Below, one piece after another: positions 37,501-51,131 of a DNA stretch of 64,000 nt. Source of the stretch: Chaenocephalus aceratus. Taxonomy: Eukaryota > Chordata > Actinopteri > Perciformes > Channichthyidae. Numbering within the stretch: the first letter of the stretch is position 1; each line of letters opens with the position of its first letter. Location: positions 12,815,456 through 12,879,455 of the forward strand of contig CM043792.1 of NCBI GenBank assembly GCA_023974075.1, given 5' to 3'. The notes under the pieces were generated by a model that had not been told where the DNA came from, did no database searches, and saw only the letters and a program-made list of their open reading frames with translations. A program made the position numbers and the translations under genes.

Positions 37501-37586
37501 CATGTCTAAATGATGCCATTGGAATCGAAATGTTGGAACCAGTTCCGAACCGGAACCGGTTCTCGGTACCCAACCCTAGTCATAAA

Positions 37587-39219
37587 TGATGTGACCTCCA
37601 AATTCAGCAGAACAAGGCTTCCTTTCCTCGATCTCATTGAAGTGGCCTTTGAGATAGAACAGGCCTTGTTGACATGTTATGATGTATTTGGTTTTGGAAA
37701 GGCACATCTTGAGGGAGACGCAGCTCCTGATTTGGTACCAGGCTAAAACCATGTCCACAGAGGTCTGTAATGTTAGATCAAACAAATCAATACCGTCAAT
37801 CCCAACATCAATTAGTCACCCTGACAGTTGACCCTGCTGAGTTGTGTTGGCAACTTCAGCAATTGAAAACAGCTTCCCAGCAACAATAATAGGCTGAAGT
37901 GACAGATAACTTATCTGGTTTCAAACAGCCCACTCAGGAATTCAGGATTTGTTTTGCAGCTATGCAAGAATTACAACGACAGAGGACGATGTAACTATTC
38001 TGTGTGAGTGCTCAGATACGTGCATGTTCTGCAAAACCACGCTCTAAAAGTGTTTTTATTTATTGAAGGATCAGAGGAGCCGTCAGTGTGTGAGTGTTTG
38101 TGAAGAATGACCAATAAAGAGCGGCGCACACATCAGAGGCAAATATCCACACACACTTCTAATAACTAAATTATCTCATCAGTGCAAATGATCTTCTCTA
38201 TAAATCATGATACATTTTACATCGCACTGGAACAAGCTTAATAGATAACCGAATCAATATATGTCCACTCCTGCAATTAGCCATCTGTAAACGCTCCACT
38301 TTCTAACAATCTGGCCTTCAATTTAACCGTTACACGTTCCTCTCTGTCAACAAACACAGACTTTAAGATTTACAAGAACTAAAATATTTAAAATCTTGCA
38401 ATAGAGAACATTTGATGTATGTTTGTCTCAAAGTTGTCAAAGCAAAGTATGTTGATAAAGGCTTTAAAATTAAAAACCCCACAAAAAATCTGTATGATGT
38501 CTAAAACCACTTTCCTGCCAAACTCTGCACATTCATTAAGAGTGCCAAAGCATCATAAACATAACATTACAAGAGTTATTTCAGTAACAAGAAGAATAGA
38601 TATAACAACTTTAAACCCAGTTATTGAAAATATATCGCAGTTAGTCTTCCATGATTCTTACAGTTGTTTATTTTGTTGAATTCATCAAAAATCTATCAAT
38701 AGGATTTTCTTTGCTTGACTCTCTTATTTGAAATATGGGGCATCCAAATTCTCTTTAGTCCAAATGGATGTCTCGGATAGAAAAGGGGAGAGGACCTTTT
38801 TATGTGTCAGAAACTTTTAGATCGAGCCGTCATTTCGTGTTCCAACAGGGTGACGACCTCAGCAAGCTGCTAAATCCAGGGTTGTAACCTGGAGTTAAGG
38901 GCTCAATACACAGAGTAACTCCAGTCTGCCTCCATTTTGTTCCCGTTCCTTCACCGACATTACTCACAACATATGTTTCCAACAACAACTGACTTGCCCT
39001 CATGACCAACCTTTTTCTAGAAAACTGTAACAAAAACATGTTATCTTAAATATGTTAAGAGAAGATACACTTGTAGAAGTATGCAAAGGAAAGCATTACA
39101 TAAATAGGGTGTTGCTGAAATTAGCCCTGAGATTACTTAGCAGTTAACCACATCCCCTATCTCAAAGGCAATGTTTTTTGAACATCGTTGCGGTTAGAAG
39201 ACTGAAATATTTTATTTAT
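37587..39219. other. Intergenic, nothing recognised
   Basis: AT-rich DNA that resumes the sequence interrupted at 26087. No recognised feature. Confidence 0.5.
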
Positions 39220-39279
39220 GATGCTGTAAGATGTCCTAATGATGCTGTAAGATGTCCTAATGATGCTGTAAGATGTCCT
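39220..39279. repeat. 21-bp tandem repeat, 2.9 units
   Basis: gatgctgtaagatgtcctaat is repeated with no mismatch, directly upstream of a LINE tail. Confidence 0.95.
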
Positions 39280-39282
39280 TTT

Positions 39283-39418
39283 TGTTGTTCTGTTTATGTT
39301 TTTATGTTTCATGTGGAACCTACTTGAGCAGGTCTCCCTTGAAAAAGAGATCAATGATCTCAATGGGATACACCTGGGTAAATAAAGGTTTGAAATTAAA
39401 TGAAATTAACAAGCCTAA
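39283..39418 (+). mobile_element. CR1/L2-group LINE tail fragment
   Basis: Contains tttatgtttcatgtggaacc, caggtctcccttgaaaaaga, tgatctcaatgggata and taaataaaggtttgaaatta, the same 3' UTR as the LINE at 28545-32106 but diverged. Only the tail is present. Confidence 0.85.
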
Positions 39419-40110
39419 GAGATTTTACTTTCAGTCCATACGACATAAAATGCATACCCCACTTGTGAATGTCTAAAGCTTTTATTTGTCATACAAACAG
39501 CGGTTGTTAACAAGTGATTAAATGAGACTACTAAACGTCATCACACCAACACGAGTTCGCCATTAGCTAAGCGGGGGTGATGGGCAGCCATGTGACCATG
39601 ATATTTTTCGTCGTTAGCCTAGTATTTGCTTTTTACTTCTGGAAATTGCATTTAAGCTTCACAAAAGTGGTGTTAATATGTGGAGAATATCCTGTTGAAC
39701 AAAACAGGCACAGTTTCATAAATGTGTGTTTGCCACAGAGCTTATTTTCTGCAATATACCAAAATCAATGGGGAAATCCTATTGCTTTTTGTTGAGGAAG
39801 CCCTTTGCTAAGCTAACTTTGTGTCGGCCAACCGAAATACATCATCACTGCACCACTGTATTGTCTTATCCTTTGTTCAAAAGGGATGTGTACAAGCGTG
39901 AAATATTTTATTTAGATGTTTACTTTTCTGATCACAAAATCCATTCTAGGTCAGTGGGTAGTTATAATACCTTTTTGCAGTAAGCTAACTACTTTATATA
40001 TTCAGAAAGTAGATATTAACACTTAAACTCAATTTTAGCATGTTAGCATAAACAGTTACATGCATGTTTGTTATTGCTTTTATTGCCCAAACCCTCCCTT
40101 TCATTAATGT
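39419..40110. other. Intergenic, nothing recognised
   Basis: No recognised feature between the LINE tail and the hAT MITE. Confidence 0.5.
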
Positions 40111-40118
40111 CATCCAAA

Positions 40119-40576
40119 CAGAGGTGGGAGAAGTACTCAGATCTCGTACTAAAGTAAAAGTACCAGAGTGTAGGAATACTCTGTTACAATTAAAAGTCCT
40201 GCATTCAAAATGTTACTCAAGTAAAAGTACAAAAGTGTTAGCATCACAATATACTTAAAGTACCAAAAGTAAAAGTACTCATTGTGCAGATTGGTCCATT
40301 TCAGAATAATATATATTATGTGTTTTGATTATAATTATTGATGCATTAAAGTGTTATCAAAGCTAGTGAAGGTGCAGCTAGTTTGATCATTAATCCAAAT
40401 CTGCAAAGTAGCTGAAGGTATTAAATAACTGTAGTGGAGTAAAAGTACAGTATTTACGTCTGTAGTGGAGTAGAAGTACAAAGCAGCCTAAAATTAAATA
40501 TTTTTAAATTATTAAAAAATGGTACTTAAGTACAGTACTTGAGTAAATGTACTTAGTTACTTCCCACCTCTGCCTG
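40119..40576. mobile_element. hAT-like MITE, 'AAAGTA' type, complete
   Basis: CAGAGGTGGGA at the left is matched by TCCCACCTCTG at 40562-40572. The interior is full of AAAGTAC/GTACTT motifs (aagtaaaagtacc, gtggagtaaaagtac). CATCCAAA occurs at 40111-40118 and again at 40577-40584, consistent with an 8-bp duplication if CCTG belongs to the right end. Non-autonomous. Confidence 0.8.
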
Positions 40577-40584
40577 CATCCAAA

Positions 40585-42050
40585 TAAACCCACTTCCTGT
40601 CAAGATGGTACAGTGCCTCCCCAGGGTGCACAACTGCAGGGTGGCACACATATTTGCACATTGTGTTTATACTGTACATCCCAGGTTCTGTGTATATGCT
40701 CAGCCCCAGGCTCCAGGTTTCTTTTCTCGGCACATTCTGTTGCTCGGCTTACCTTCACATGTGCATTAACCAGATTTCTGATTATGTTTGCTATGCTAAC
40801 GAGAAACCGATTGCTTTCCTCAGACGTTTGTGTGATACGGATTCAAATGCATTTGCCAGGCCCAGAAATAAAAGCATGAGATTCTCACATCCCTCGTTGG
40901 GCGTCTGAATCTCAGGTCGGTTTGTCCCACTAAATGTGTCATTCCTGTTTGGTGTTTCTTTAGAAATTCCTTCTTTTCTCAGCAGTTGGAAAAGCTCTGG
41001 ATCAGAAAAGTTGTTGTAAATGTAAAAAATAAAAAACCCTTTAACTTATTTTAGGAATTCCTTATACTGTCCTTATATATGTCCCAGTCCTGGCATAGTA
41101 CTGTGTGCATTACCAATCTTCCTGCAGAGGAATTCTTCAAAGTCCTTCATTAGGGAAATGCCTTCAAGTATGACCTGAGGCACTTTCCTCATAACATTTC
41201 TTCATTAAATGCAAAAAACATGGCTGACTAAACTGAACCTGAGCCAGCAGCATAAACTGTGTGGAAAGCCTCGATTCATGCGTTTTTTACTTGATATATT
41301 TGACACCTTTGTCATTACAATGTAACATGTCAAGGTTACTTTGTCATGACGGTATAGCGCATGACTCTCAGAGGTTAACATGTGTGCTAAATTAGCAGGT
41401 CATGAAAGTATTGTGTAGATTTCCCCTGTATTTAAAGATAAATGTGCTCCTTTTATGATATTTCCACAGTCTTTTTTATCATTTCCCCCTGAATAGTGGG
41501 TTTTAACATAGATAGATGGGACGGTCACATCCTCAGTGTAATTGCAGTCTGATAAAGCCTCTCTGCTGTCAGTCCCAGTGGAACGACAGGGCGTGATACT
41601 GGCCAAAGTGCTCTGACTTAAATTACACTGAGTAACAGTCCGGAAGGCAGTACCTGCCAACGCTTCCCCACGACGGCTCGTTCATCTCTGCCGCGCCAGA
41701 CAGGCTCAGGCTGTGGCAGAGTTCACAATCCGGTCATTTCATATTAGACGACCCAAATCTCAAGGTGGTGCAGCAGCTCCTGAGCTGGAACTATATCGGG
41801 AAAGTGCCAGGCGCCTGATGTATTTTGCATTGACAGCACAGGAACTTCAGTGGTTCGTCTACGAAATTTGGATTTGCAGTATGAATTGAAAAATAATTTT
41901 CGTTTGAATCACAAACCAGTCTTTGGAGCGTTTTGCACATTAAGATGATAAGTCAGATACTGAATGCGCTATGCTGAGATGGTAGGTGTTGTATAAGATG
42001 CAGTTTAGTCTTTAGTCTCTTCTATACTAACTGCCTTCAGGCTGTCAGGG
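40585..42050. other. Intergenic, nothing recognised
   Basis: No recognised gene or element. Confidence 0.5.
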
Positions 42051-42058
42051 CTGCACCC

Positions 42059-42750
42059 TGTTACGGAAATCTTAGACCTAGTCAATACTGTAGAGATACA
42101 TAAGTCAGAATGATCAAACAATAAATGGTGAAACAGACAGAGTTGTCTTTCTGGTTATTTATTCGAGGCGCCTCGAAGGCACAGGTCTCACAGAGTATAG
42201 GATAGTCTGCAGGAGTGTGCCCAGAGTAAAATATGCATACAGGTTATATAGGATCTTGACAGTTCAACAACATTCCGTCACTTGTCAGGAGGGGCCCTGG
42301 CAAGGAAGTGAGGAAACTTGTCAGCAACAGATGGAGGAGACAAGAAATGAGGAACTTGATTATAGAACAGGGAAACCAACACAGGAACTTGCCCATTGCC
42401 CTGTGCTTGGCACCCAGACACTCATGAGGTTCAGACCTTAGGTGACCTTAAAGTGTCACTCATAAGGCAGGCAAAGGACATGAACTGGAATGCATCACCC
42501 AGACCTTACTCCTACATTTAACAGAGGTCATAAGTGTCAATACATCATTAAGGAAACTGTTGCAAGTGCTGACAAAGGTTATAAGCTGAAATACATCATT
42601 ATAGGAACTGCTGTGAGTGCTGACAAAGGTTATAAACTGAAATACATCATTATAGGAACTGTTGCATTTGATGTTACCATGTAAGGTAACATATACAGTT
42701 TGCACAACAAGAAGAGTTTAAACTACATATATAAAGTTTGCCACTATACA
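42059..42750 (-). mobile_element. Solo LTR of a retrotransposon
   Basis: The ends are TGTTACGG...ACTATACA (TG...CA), with the 4-bp duplication ACCC on both sides (42055-42058 and 42751-42754). On the minus strand there is a TATA-like CCTATATAACC (about 42242-42252) followed about 85 bases later by AATAAATAACC (42163-42153), the usual promoter/poly(A) order. A 51-bp tandem repeat lies in the U3-like part. No gag/pol or second LTR is adjacent, so it is a solo LTR left by recombination. Superfamily (Gypsy, ERV) not determined. Confidence 0.78.
42541..42672. repeat. 51-bp tandem repeat, 2.6 units, in the LTR
   Basis: Units starting tacatcatta at 42541, 42592 and 42643, each with tgctgacaaaggttataa, differ at only a few positions. 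U3 tandem repeats often act as LTR enhancers; that role here is inference. Confidence 0.9.
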
Positions 42751-42754
42751 ACCC

Positions 42755-45084
42755 CCCAACGGAGCCATGCACTGACCACCAATAACGGCTGCTGAGCTGT
42801 CTGTCTCCTTTTGATCTGCACCTGGTGATAAACAGCACAATACAGCAATAAAGTTAACCTTTTTTTTATATACGTTTAATTAATCTCGAAGTCTTATTAA
42901 GATTGAAATCTCATTTACAAACTGAGTACAGATAAATGCAAATAATTAAAATGGTAATGGAATAAGTTAACATATTGTAACACAATGACACTATTTATAC
43001 TGTATACATATGACTTATTATGAATGTATGCTTTCTGAAACATCCTTGGCGTAGGTATGAAAAACACATTTAAAACACGTAGAACAGTTCAACCTACAAT
43101 CAATAGAACGGATCTTGTCTTACTCTAACTTGAATATTATTAATATCATTATGTTAATTTTCAGTCTTCCATGTAAATCATTCTGGACAAACAGAAAATA
43201 TCTGAAGGCTGTCTTTCCAAGATTAATATTTAGTGCACGGACAAGTAGTGAAAGGCAGTTCTGAGTCAGTGTAAAGTCTGAGGAACAGGAGTGACTGTAA
43301 ATAGGTATTCAGTAAACAACCAACTAAATGCAAGGAATTTGAATACTCAGTATTCAGCACCAAACGGCGTCCTCCATTTTAGTTCCAGAAGACTTACAAG
43401 ACTGCTTTTCTTTAACTAATTTTCCAATTTGTGTTTGTCATAACCACTGATCTAGCAATACATTTGACAATTTGAAGAGGTTCTAAAAGGGAATTTTCAC
43501 AAAAGAAAATACTGAAACTCTGTGAAAGAACAATTCCATTTAGCCTTACTGTATGTAACAATTACTTATGGGCAGCACACACACACTTCAGTGGAAATTA
43601 TCTTATTTGTCAGTTATAACATACAACAACTTTAATGAGATCCAAACACAATTTGAATTTCTGAAATATGTGCATATATTTTTTGACAATTAATTTGGTT
43701 TTAGGTGAATTCCTTAAACATATTTATAGTTTATTGGAGCGATCCAGGAGAGTACAACTGTCCATCTATCTGTAGTTTCAAATGTGTCTACTCTTTCTAA
43801 CACTGTATTAAAACACGATGGCCCAGATGTGTCACATGTGTATGAAAGACTCACATGTACCTGTCTTGAACAAAGTCCTGCAGCCTCCTTGAAAGCCTGT
43901 GAGAACATATGTCTGCCTTAATTCTGAGTGATTTTGTCAGGATTAGACATCATAATTGCAGTTCAGCACCACACACTTTGTGTAGCTCAGACACATTTTT
44001 AATTCCAGGTATACATGTATTATGGGTAATTCTGATCAGAATACAATCTAAACACAAGCCGAATGCTAATGGCGCCGCAGAGAGGGCCAGTGTGACTCAC
44101 AGCCTCATCACGAGGAACACTTGAGTGTGTGCTGGTGGATTGTGACTGCAGAGGTTAGCGTGTGCCATGTTTACTGAAACAACGAGAAGGGAGTCATTTC
44201 TAACCTCCTGTGATAAGACCTTCACTAGTTGCCGGTATGTTTAGTTTAAAATGTGTATTCAATATCGACCTTCTGACACAACCAATACATTCTGTTCTTC
44301 ATGATGCAGCTGTCAGGACTCAAACTATCTTAACTTTCAATAAACTTCATTTTTTCCCTGAGTGACTGCTTGTTTGTAAATGCAAATAGACACAATCTGA
44401 GCACAAGCTTCCACAGGTACAGACAAGTCTGAGCGCTTTATGAATGGCTCAGATAACAAAAGGGAAGATAAAACGGGTCAATATATTTTCTCTCACGCTC
44501 TGATAATAATTTATCAACTGCATTAAGTAGCGGCAGCCATCTTAACGTCACTGACACGTCCTGCTGAGTGTCTGAGCATGCTCAGAACGCCCTGACAGGG
44601 TGGCTCTTGGACAGGTAGAGGAAGTCTGATAGAGGATTTACAAACGGGGCAGTTTGCCGTTAGAGAGCTCTCCGCTTCTCCGAGTGACACCTTACGAGTG
44701 CAACAATTTCAACAAACCCATTGAGCTCTCCTACGCTCTCTTGACTGCATAACACCCAGTCACCACTGTGCTCCAAACACTTCTGCATGCTTTCCTCCCC
44801 ATCAACCAATCACCTGCATTTCTCTGAGATTGCCAATGACAAGAGATTTCCCATTGTTTGGAATATGACAACGAAGATCAGACGCGACGAATACAGATGA
44901 ATTCAGTCATGCAAACGTGTTTTGCATCGACTAATTTGGCTAATTAGTCAATGCAGGATTAACCTGCCATCTCGTCAGTATTAAGTCTATGTCATGTTCA
45001 GCTAAGGTGTGAATATAGCCCTCAGCAGCTTTCATGTCAGGATGACTTTTCTATGCAGCTGGCGTAAAACCAGCATCCAAAGGT
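42755..45084. other. Intergenic, nothing recognised
   Basis: AT-rich, no recognised gene or element. Being 2.4-4.7 kb upstream of the sulfotransferase exon, it may contain regulatory DNA that cannot be read directly. Confidence 0.45.
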
Positions 45085-45420
45085 GATCCCACACACACTC
45101 CCCCCCCCTGCCTGGAACACCTTGATTGGACTCCTTTGTTTACTTCTGTGACATAAGGACATCATAACATAACACTAGTCACTCCTATTGGCTAGCACTC
45201 CAACACATTGTACGTGATAAGCTAAGGGGTGGGACATCTCTTAGCAGTTGACCAATCACAAATGAGCCTGCCAGCTAACCAATCAGAGCAGACTGGGCTC
45301 TGGTTTCAGACAGAGGGTGAACAGAGGTACACAGGCAGAATAATTAAGAGCTTTTTCAACATTGAAAATGCACATGTCATCATTGAGGCACAAAAGACAT
45401 ATATGAGCGTAATAGGGCAA
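45085..45420 (-). mobile_element. MITE family A (copy 4), inverted
   Basis: Complement blocks of copy 2 occur in reverse order: ctcccccccctgcctggaac, ctattggctagcactccaac, gataagctaaggggtgggac, aaccaatcagagcaga and tttcagacagagggtga. No target duplication identified. Confidence 0.65.
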
Positions 45421-46028
45421 CTTTACATCTGAAATGGCTGAATTGTTTGTGATTTATTTATGCCAATATGTAACAACATTATCATTTTGTTGGACTATTG
45501 TTTCTGACCACCTAAAGATAAAGTCAGATTTTATGTTTATGGTCCAACTCTGAGAAATATCAGGCTCTTGAAAAGTAGTACATGCTCCACTATGATCACA
45601 AGCTAGTCGCTAGTGGTAGTACTGTGTCTGTGTGACACTTGGTGCTGAGCTGGTTGGTTTTAAGAGCTGTTTATCTGAAGACAGCTGCCTGCTGAAGCCA
45701 AAAACGGCACTATTATAGCGGTGATAGTGAACTAGAACGGTTATGTTGTGGGCTGGAGAGATAAACAATGAGCTGAACATTTGCTATAAAGCTCTACAAT
45801 GTAGATTGTAAGTTTAGACAGCACCTTACATCTACTGGGTAGAAACAGCTTGACTAGAAAATTCAGCAATGGCAAACGTCTGATTTGGTGAAAATGCACT
45901 GAATGCAACATTCTATGATCAACTGACTTCCTGGATCCCTTGGTTTGCATGCCGAGCCAGCTAAAGAGATTTATAAGAAACATGCTTCTTAGTCCAACAT
46001 ATAAATATTTCCTAACTCTTAACGAGAA
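45421..46028. other. Upstream flank, nothing recognised
   Basis: No recognised feature. Confidence 0.45.
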
Positions 46029-46130
46029 ATATAACAGTGGTATGCTGTACTGAAAGGCGGGAATTGCAAATATAACAGTGGTATGCTGTACTGAAAGGCG
46101 GGAATTGCAAATATATCAGTGGGATGCTGG
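46029..46130. repeat. 41-bp tandem repeat, 2.5 units
   Basis: Starts at 46029, 46070 and 46111, with core cagtggtatgctgtactgaa. The first two units are identical and the third diverges. Confidence 0.9.
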
Positions 46131-47097
46131 CTCTCCTGGTGTGTTGGAGGTGTGTGATGAATGAGATTCTATAATACTAGGAGACATTTCAGTGGCACAC
46201 GTTTTTAAATCCTCATATTGCGGCAACAAAGAGTACAAGTTAAGGTCTGGTGAATATCCTCATTGGTAATTATAGTCTGCACCCATGTATAATAAATTCA
46301 GTTTATAATAATGCCTAAGCATGCGAACCATCCTCAGCATAACGCAGGATTGTTCTCTTGCATTTAGAAAAATACAGGAGAACTGTGACTCATGGATTTA
46401 ATTGAACACACAGGGATGCTCATTCTCCGTTTTGATTCATAAATGCTGCTTTTATATCTCTTAAAATCATACATTTTCTGTATTTTTATTTCAAATGATT
46501 ATGCATTGCTCCTCAGAAAACCAGCAGGGTGCAGACATGAGCTTTCTGTAAAATATAATATCTATCAAAATCTTTCTGAGATGGAGTTTTATAGTGAACT
46601 TTAAACAGTATGAAACAAGTCAAACACGTAAAGAGCACTAAAATATTCCCGCACTGTAATTCCCGTCTCTGCAAGCAGGCGCAGGAACGAGCAGGAGCAG
46701 CTTTCCACGCAACTATTTCATGAGGAAATCTGACGTTTATAGCCCTACTTGTGCACGGATAGAGGACAAAGTGGGTGTATACACACACTAGTTGTGCTGG
46801 GTGCTCTACAGTGCTTCAGTAAAATGAGCTCACTCAGCCGATGCGCACATCGCAGGATCCTGCCAATCTGAGGAGGCGCAAAGGACGGCGACAGCAGCCT
46901 GCTATGGTCAGAAGAGTGGATGCTTTTGTGCAAAACCTGCGGACTTTCTGCCACACAAAGTCAGAGAATAAAAAAGGATATTTTTTGGAAACATACAATG
47001 GGGTTTTGGTTGTATCGCAGACTGATCAGGACTTCGGGCTCATGATGAGAAGAAGACTTTGAACACTCATTTTCTTTTTTCTCTTTTCCTCCTTCTT
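46131..47097. other. Proximal upstream region of the sulfotransferase gene
   Basis: Base composition becomes less AT-rich from about 46640, with scattered CpGs. The frame at 46841-47062 (MRTSQDPANLRRRKG...) has no recognised domain. It could lie in a longer 5' UTR or be chance. Confidence 0.4.
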
Positions 47098-47104
47098 TAT
47101 AAAA
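47098..47104 (+). promoter_or_regulatory. TATA-like box upstream of the sulfotransferase exon
   Basis: TATAAAA follows a pyrimidine-rich stretch and lies 381 bases before the ATG. If used, transcription would start near 47130 with a 5' UTR of about 350 bases. This is a sequence match only; fish HS3ST genes may use other starts. Confidence 0.3.
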
Positions 47105-47391
47105 TGCCAGGATTGTGCCCATCATACATTGTCCAGTTCAAGCCAGGCTGCTCATTTGGAAGGACGCCTGATGTCCAGCGTCTCAAATCTGCAAGTTCAG
47201 TGCAATAAATTGTGACATTCTCTGTCAGCCTTGGAATAAGAAATCGATACTCAAGAAAAAGAGGGACGCGACATTCTCCCGGAATTTTAACGATCCATTT
47301 CCCTGCTATCCTTATAAATATGCGATTTGGTTGGATTAGGTTGGTTCGGTCCAGCTTCACGCTTTTAAAGCTGGAGCTGCGCTGATAGTGA

Positions 47392-49769
<2,378 letters not shown>

Positions 49770-49776
49770 GTTCAGG

Positions 49777-50496
49777 CAACACATCCTCACTCCCAGGTCG
49801 GCCTATGTTGACGTTATGTCAAGTCCCCTGCCGGCTTTTTCTAACGCAAGGGGGGGGGGGCCTTAGAGTCCATTTTCAACGCAAGGGGAGGGCCCTTAGC
49901 GTCCATGTTCAGCTTTCCGGGATGTCCATATGCTTCTATGGACGCTCATGGAAGCACGGCATTCGTTTGTGTCGACTGCCCTTAAAGGCAATGAGAGCGT
50001 CCATTCTCATTGGATAACGGAGAATTGTACACCCGGAAGTAAGTATTCCCCTTACTGTCGATTGATTTTACAGTGATATCTGCACTACTCATCGACTAAA
50101 AAACACCAGATTATCCTTGTTAATTACACAACATTGATTGGTTTAAATTGTGTGCAATGCTTTTGTATTTTTCCCCTTCGATTCGGAGAAACAAATCTTT
50201 TTTCGGAGTAAAGGATGGCAGAAGACACTACACTACCCAGAATCCCCAGCTATCGTTTGGACTACACCATGTGACTACACTCATTGCCTTTAAGGGCAGT
50301 CGACACAAACGAATGCCGTGCTTCCATGAGCGTCCATAGAAGCATATGGACATCCCGGAAAGCTGAAAATGGACGCTAAGAGCCCCCCCCTTGCGTTGAA
50401 AATGGACTCTAAGGCCCCCCCCCTTGCGTTGAAAAAAGCCGGCAGGGGACTTGACATAACGTCAACATAGGCCGACCTGGGAGTGAGGATGTGTTG
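49777..50496. mobile_element. Foldback-type DNA element with ~220-bp terminal inverted repeats
   Basis: Left arm 49777-49996 and right arm 50274-50496 are near-perfect complements: caacacatcctcactcccag opposite ctgggagtgaggatgtgttg, and cgtttgtgtcgactgccctt opposite aagggcagtcgacacaaacg. The 7-bp GTTCAGG flanks it (49770-49776 and 50497-50503). The 280-bp loop (ggaagtaagta...cccagaatccccagct) is shared with the arms of the element at 59612. No coding sequence. Long arms suggest a Mutator-like or other foldback family, but the duplication length does not settle it. Confidence 0.85.
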
Positions 50497-50503
50497 GTTC
50501 AGG

Positions 50504-51131
50504 AGACAAAAACACACACATTCTCAAAGTTGAATGGTTGAAAAAGAATCAAAACTCCTTCCACTTTTCCACATACTTAAAATAAAAATGTATTCAGGCC
50601 ACGTTTGTTTGTTTGCCTCTTACTGCATCTCTCTTCTCTGTCTGTGCTGCCCTGGCTAATGTGTACTTAATGGAAGTGAATGTCTGATCAGTTACAGATG
50701 TTGGCAACCATTTGACATTGCTGAAGTTGAATGAGAGCATTACTTTCATGAATGTGCGCCTGTCACAATAACACCTGCTCCTCATTTTGGATGGGGATTG
50801 TAACCCAAAGTTACTTTGTAAAGCGTTTACATATACTCAAATTCTCCTCCAGTCTGTTCACAACACAAAAGATCTATCGATGTGTTACCGCTCTGAAGCC
50901 TTTTTGTTGACTGCTGATATTTGTCCTTTCACATATTCAGCTTTAGTGATCTTTAGGAATAATTGGGATTGTTTGTCTGTGTCTGAGTTGTTGTTCTCCA
51001 TCTGCCTTTAGGGGATTATCTTTCTTTCACTGTGCGTAATGCTCTGGAGGAAAGAGAGCAGGATGAGGGAAAGATCCATCGAGTTGCGTGCTGTGAATTA
51101 AAAACACTTGAATCCATGTATCTAAATCATG
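50504..51131. other. Intron, nothing recognised
   Basis: No recognised feature. Confidence 0.5.

Larger units (their letters stand above)
26088..37578. mobile_element. 11.5-kb nested composite bounded by hAT-type ends
   Basis: The left end is TAGGGTTGGGTA at 26088-26099 and the right end is its exact complement at 37567-37578. Both are followed inward by the GATTCCGGTTC/GAACCGG-rich subterminal DNA typical of a common fish hAT-like repeat. GTCATAAA occurs immediately outside both ends (26080-26087 and 37579-37586), a perfect 8-bp target duplication as made by hAT transposases. No intact hAT transposase frame was seen. The interior is mostly younger insertions: a hAT-like element, a LINE, a LINE tail duplicate and the inverted-repeat segment with THAP, YqaJ and histone remnants. 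The original element was probably short. Confidence 0.8.

Noticed and set aside
40562..40584. Treating the right end of the 40119 MITE as exactly CCTCTG
   Set aside because: The flanking 8-mer CATCCAAA only matches if four more bases (CCTG) are included, so the exact end is left open.
42541..42672. CRISPR-like repeat array
   Set aside because: Continuous 51-bp tandem repeat without distinct spacers, inside an LTR in a vertebrate genome.
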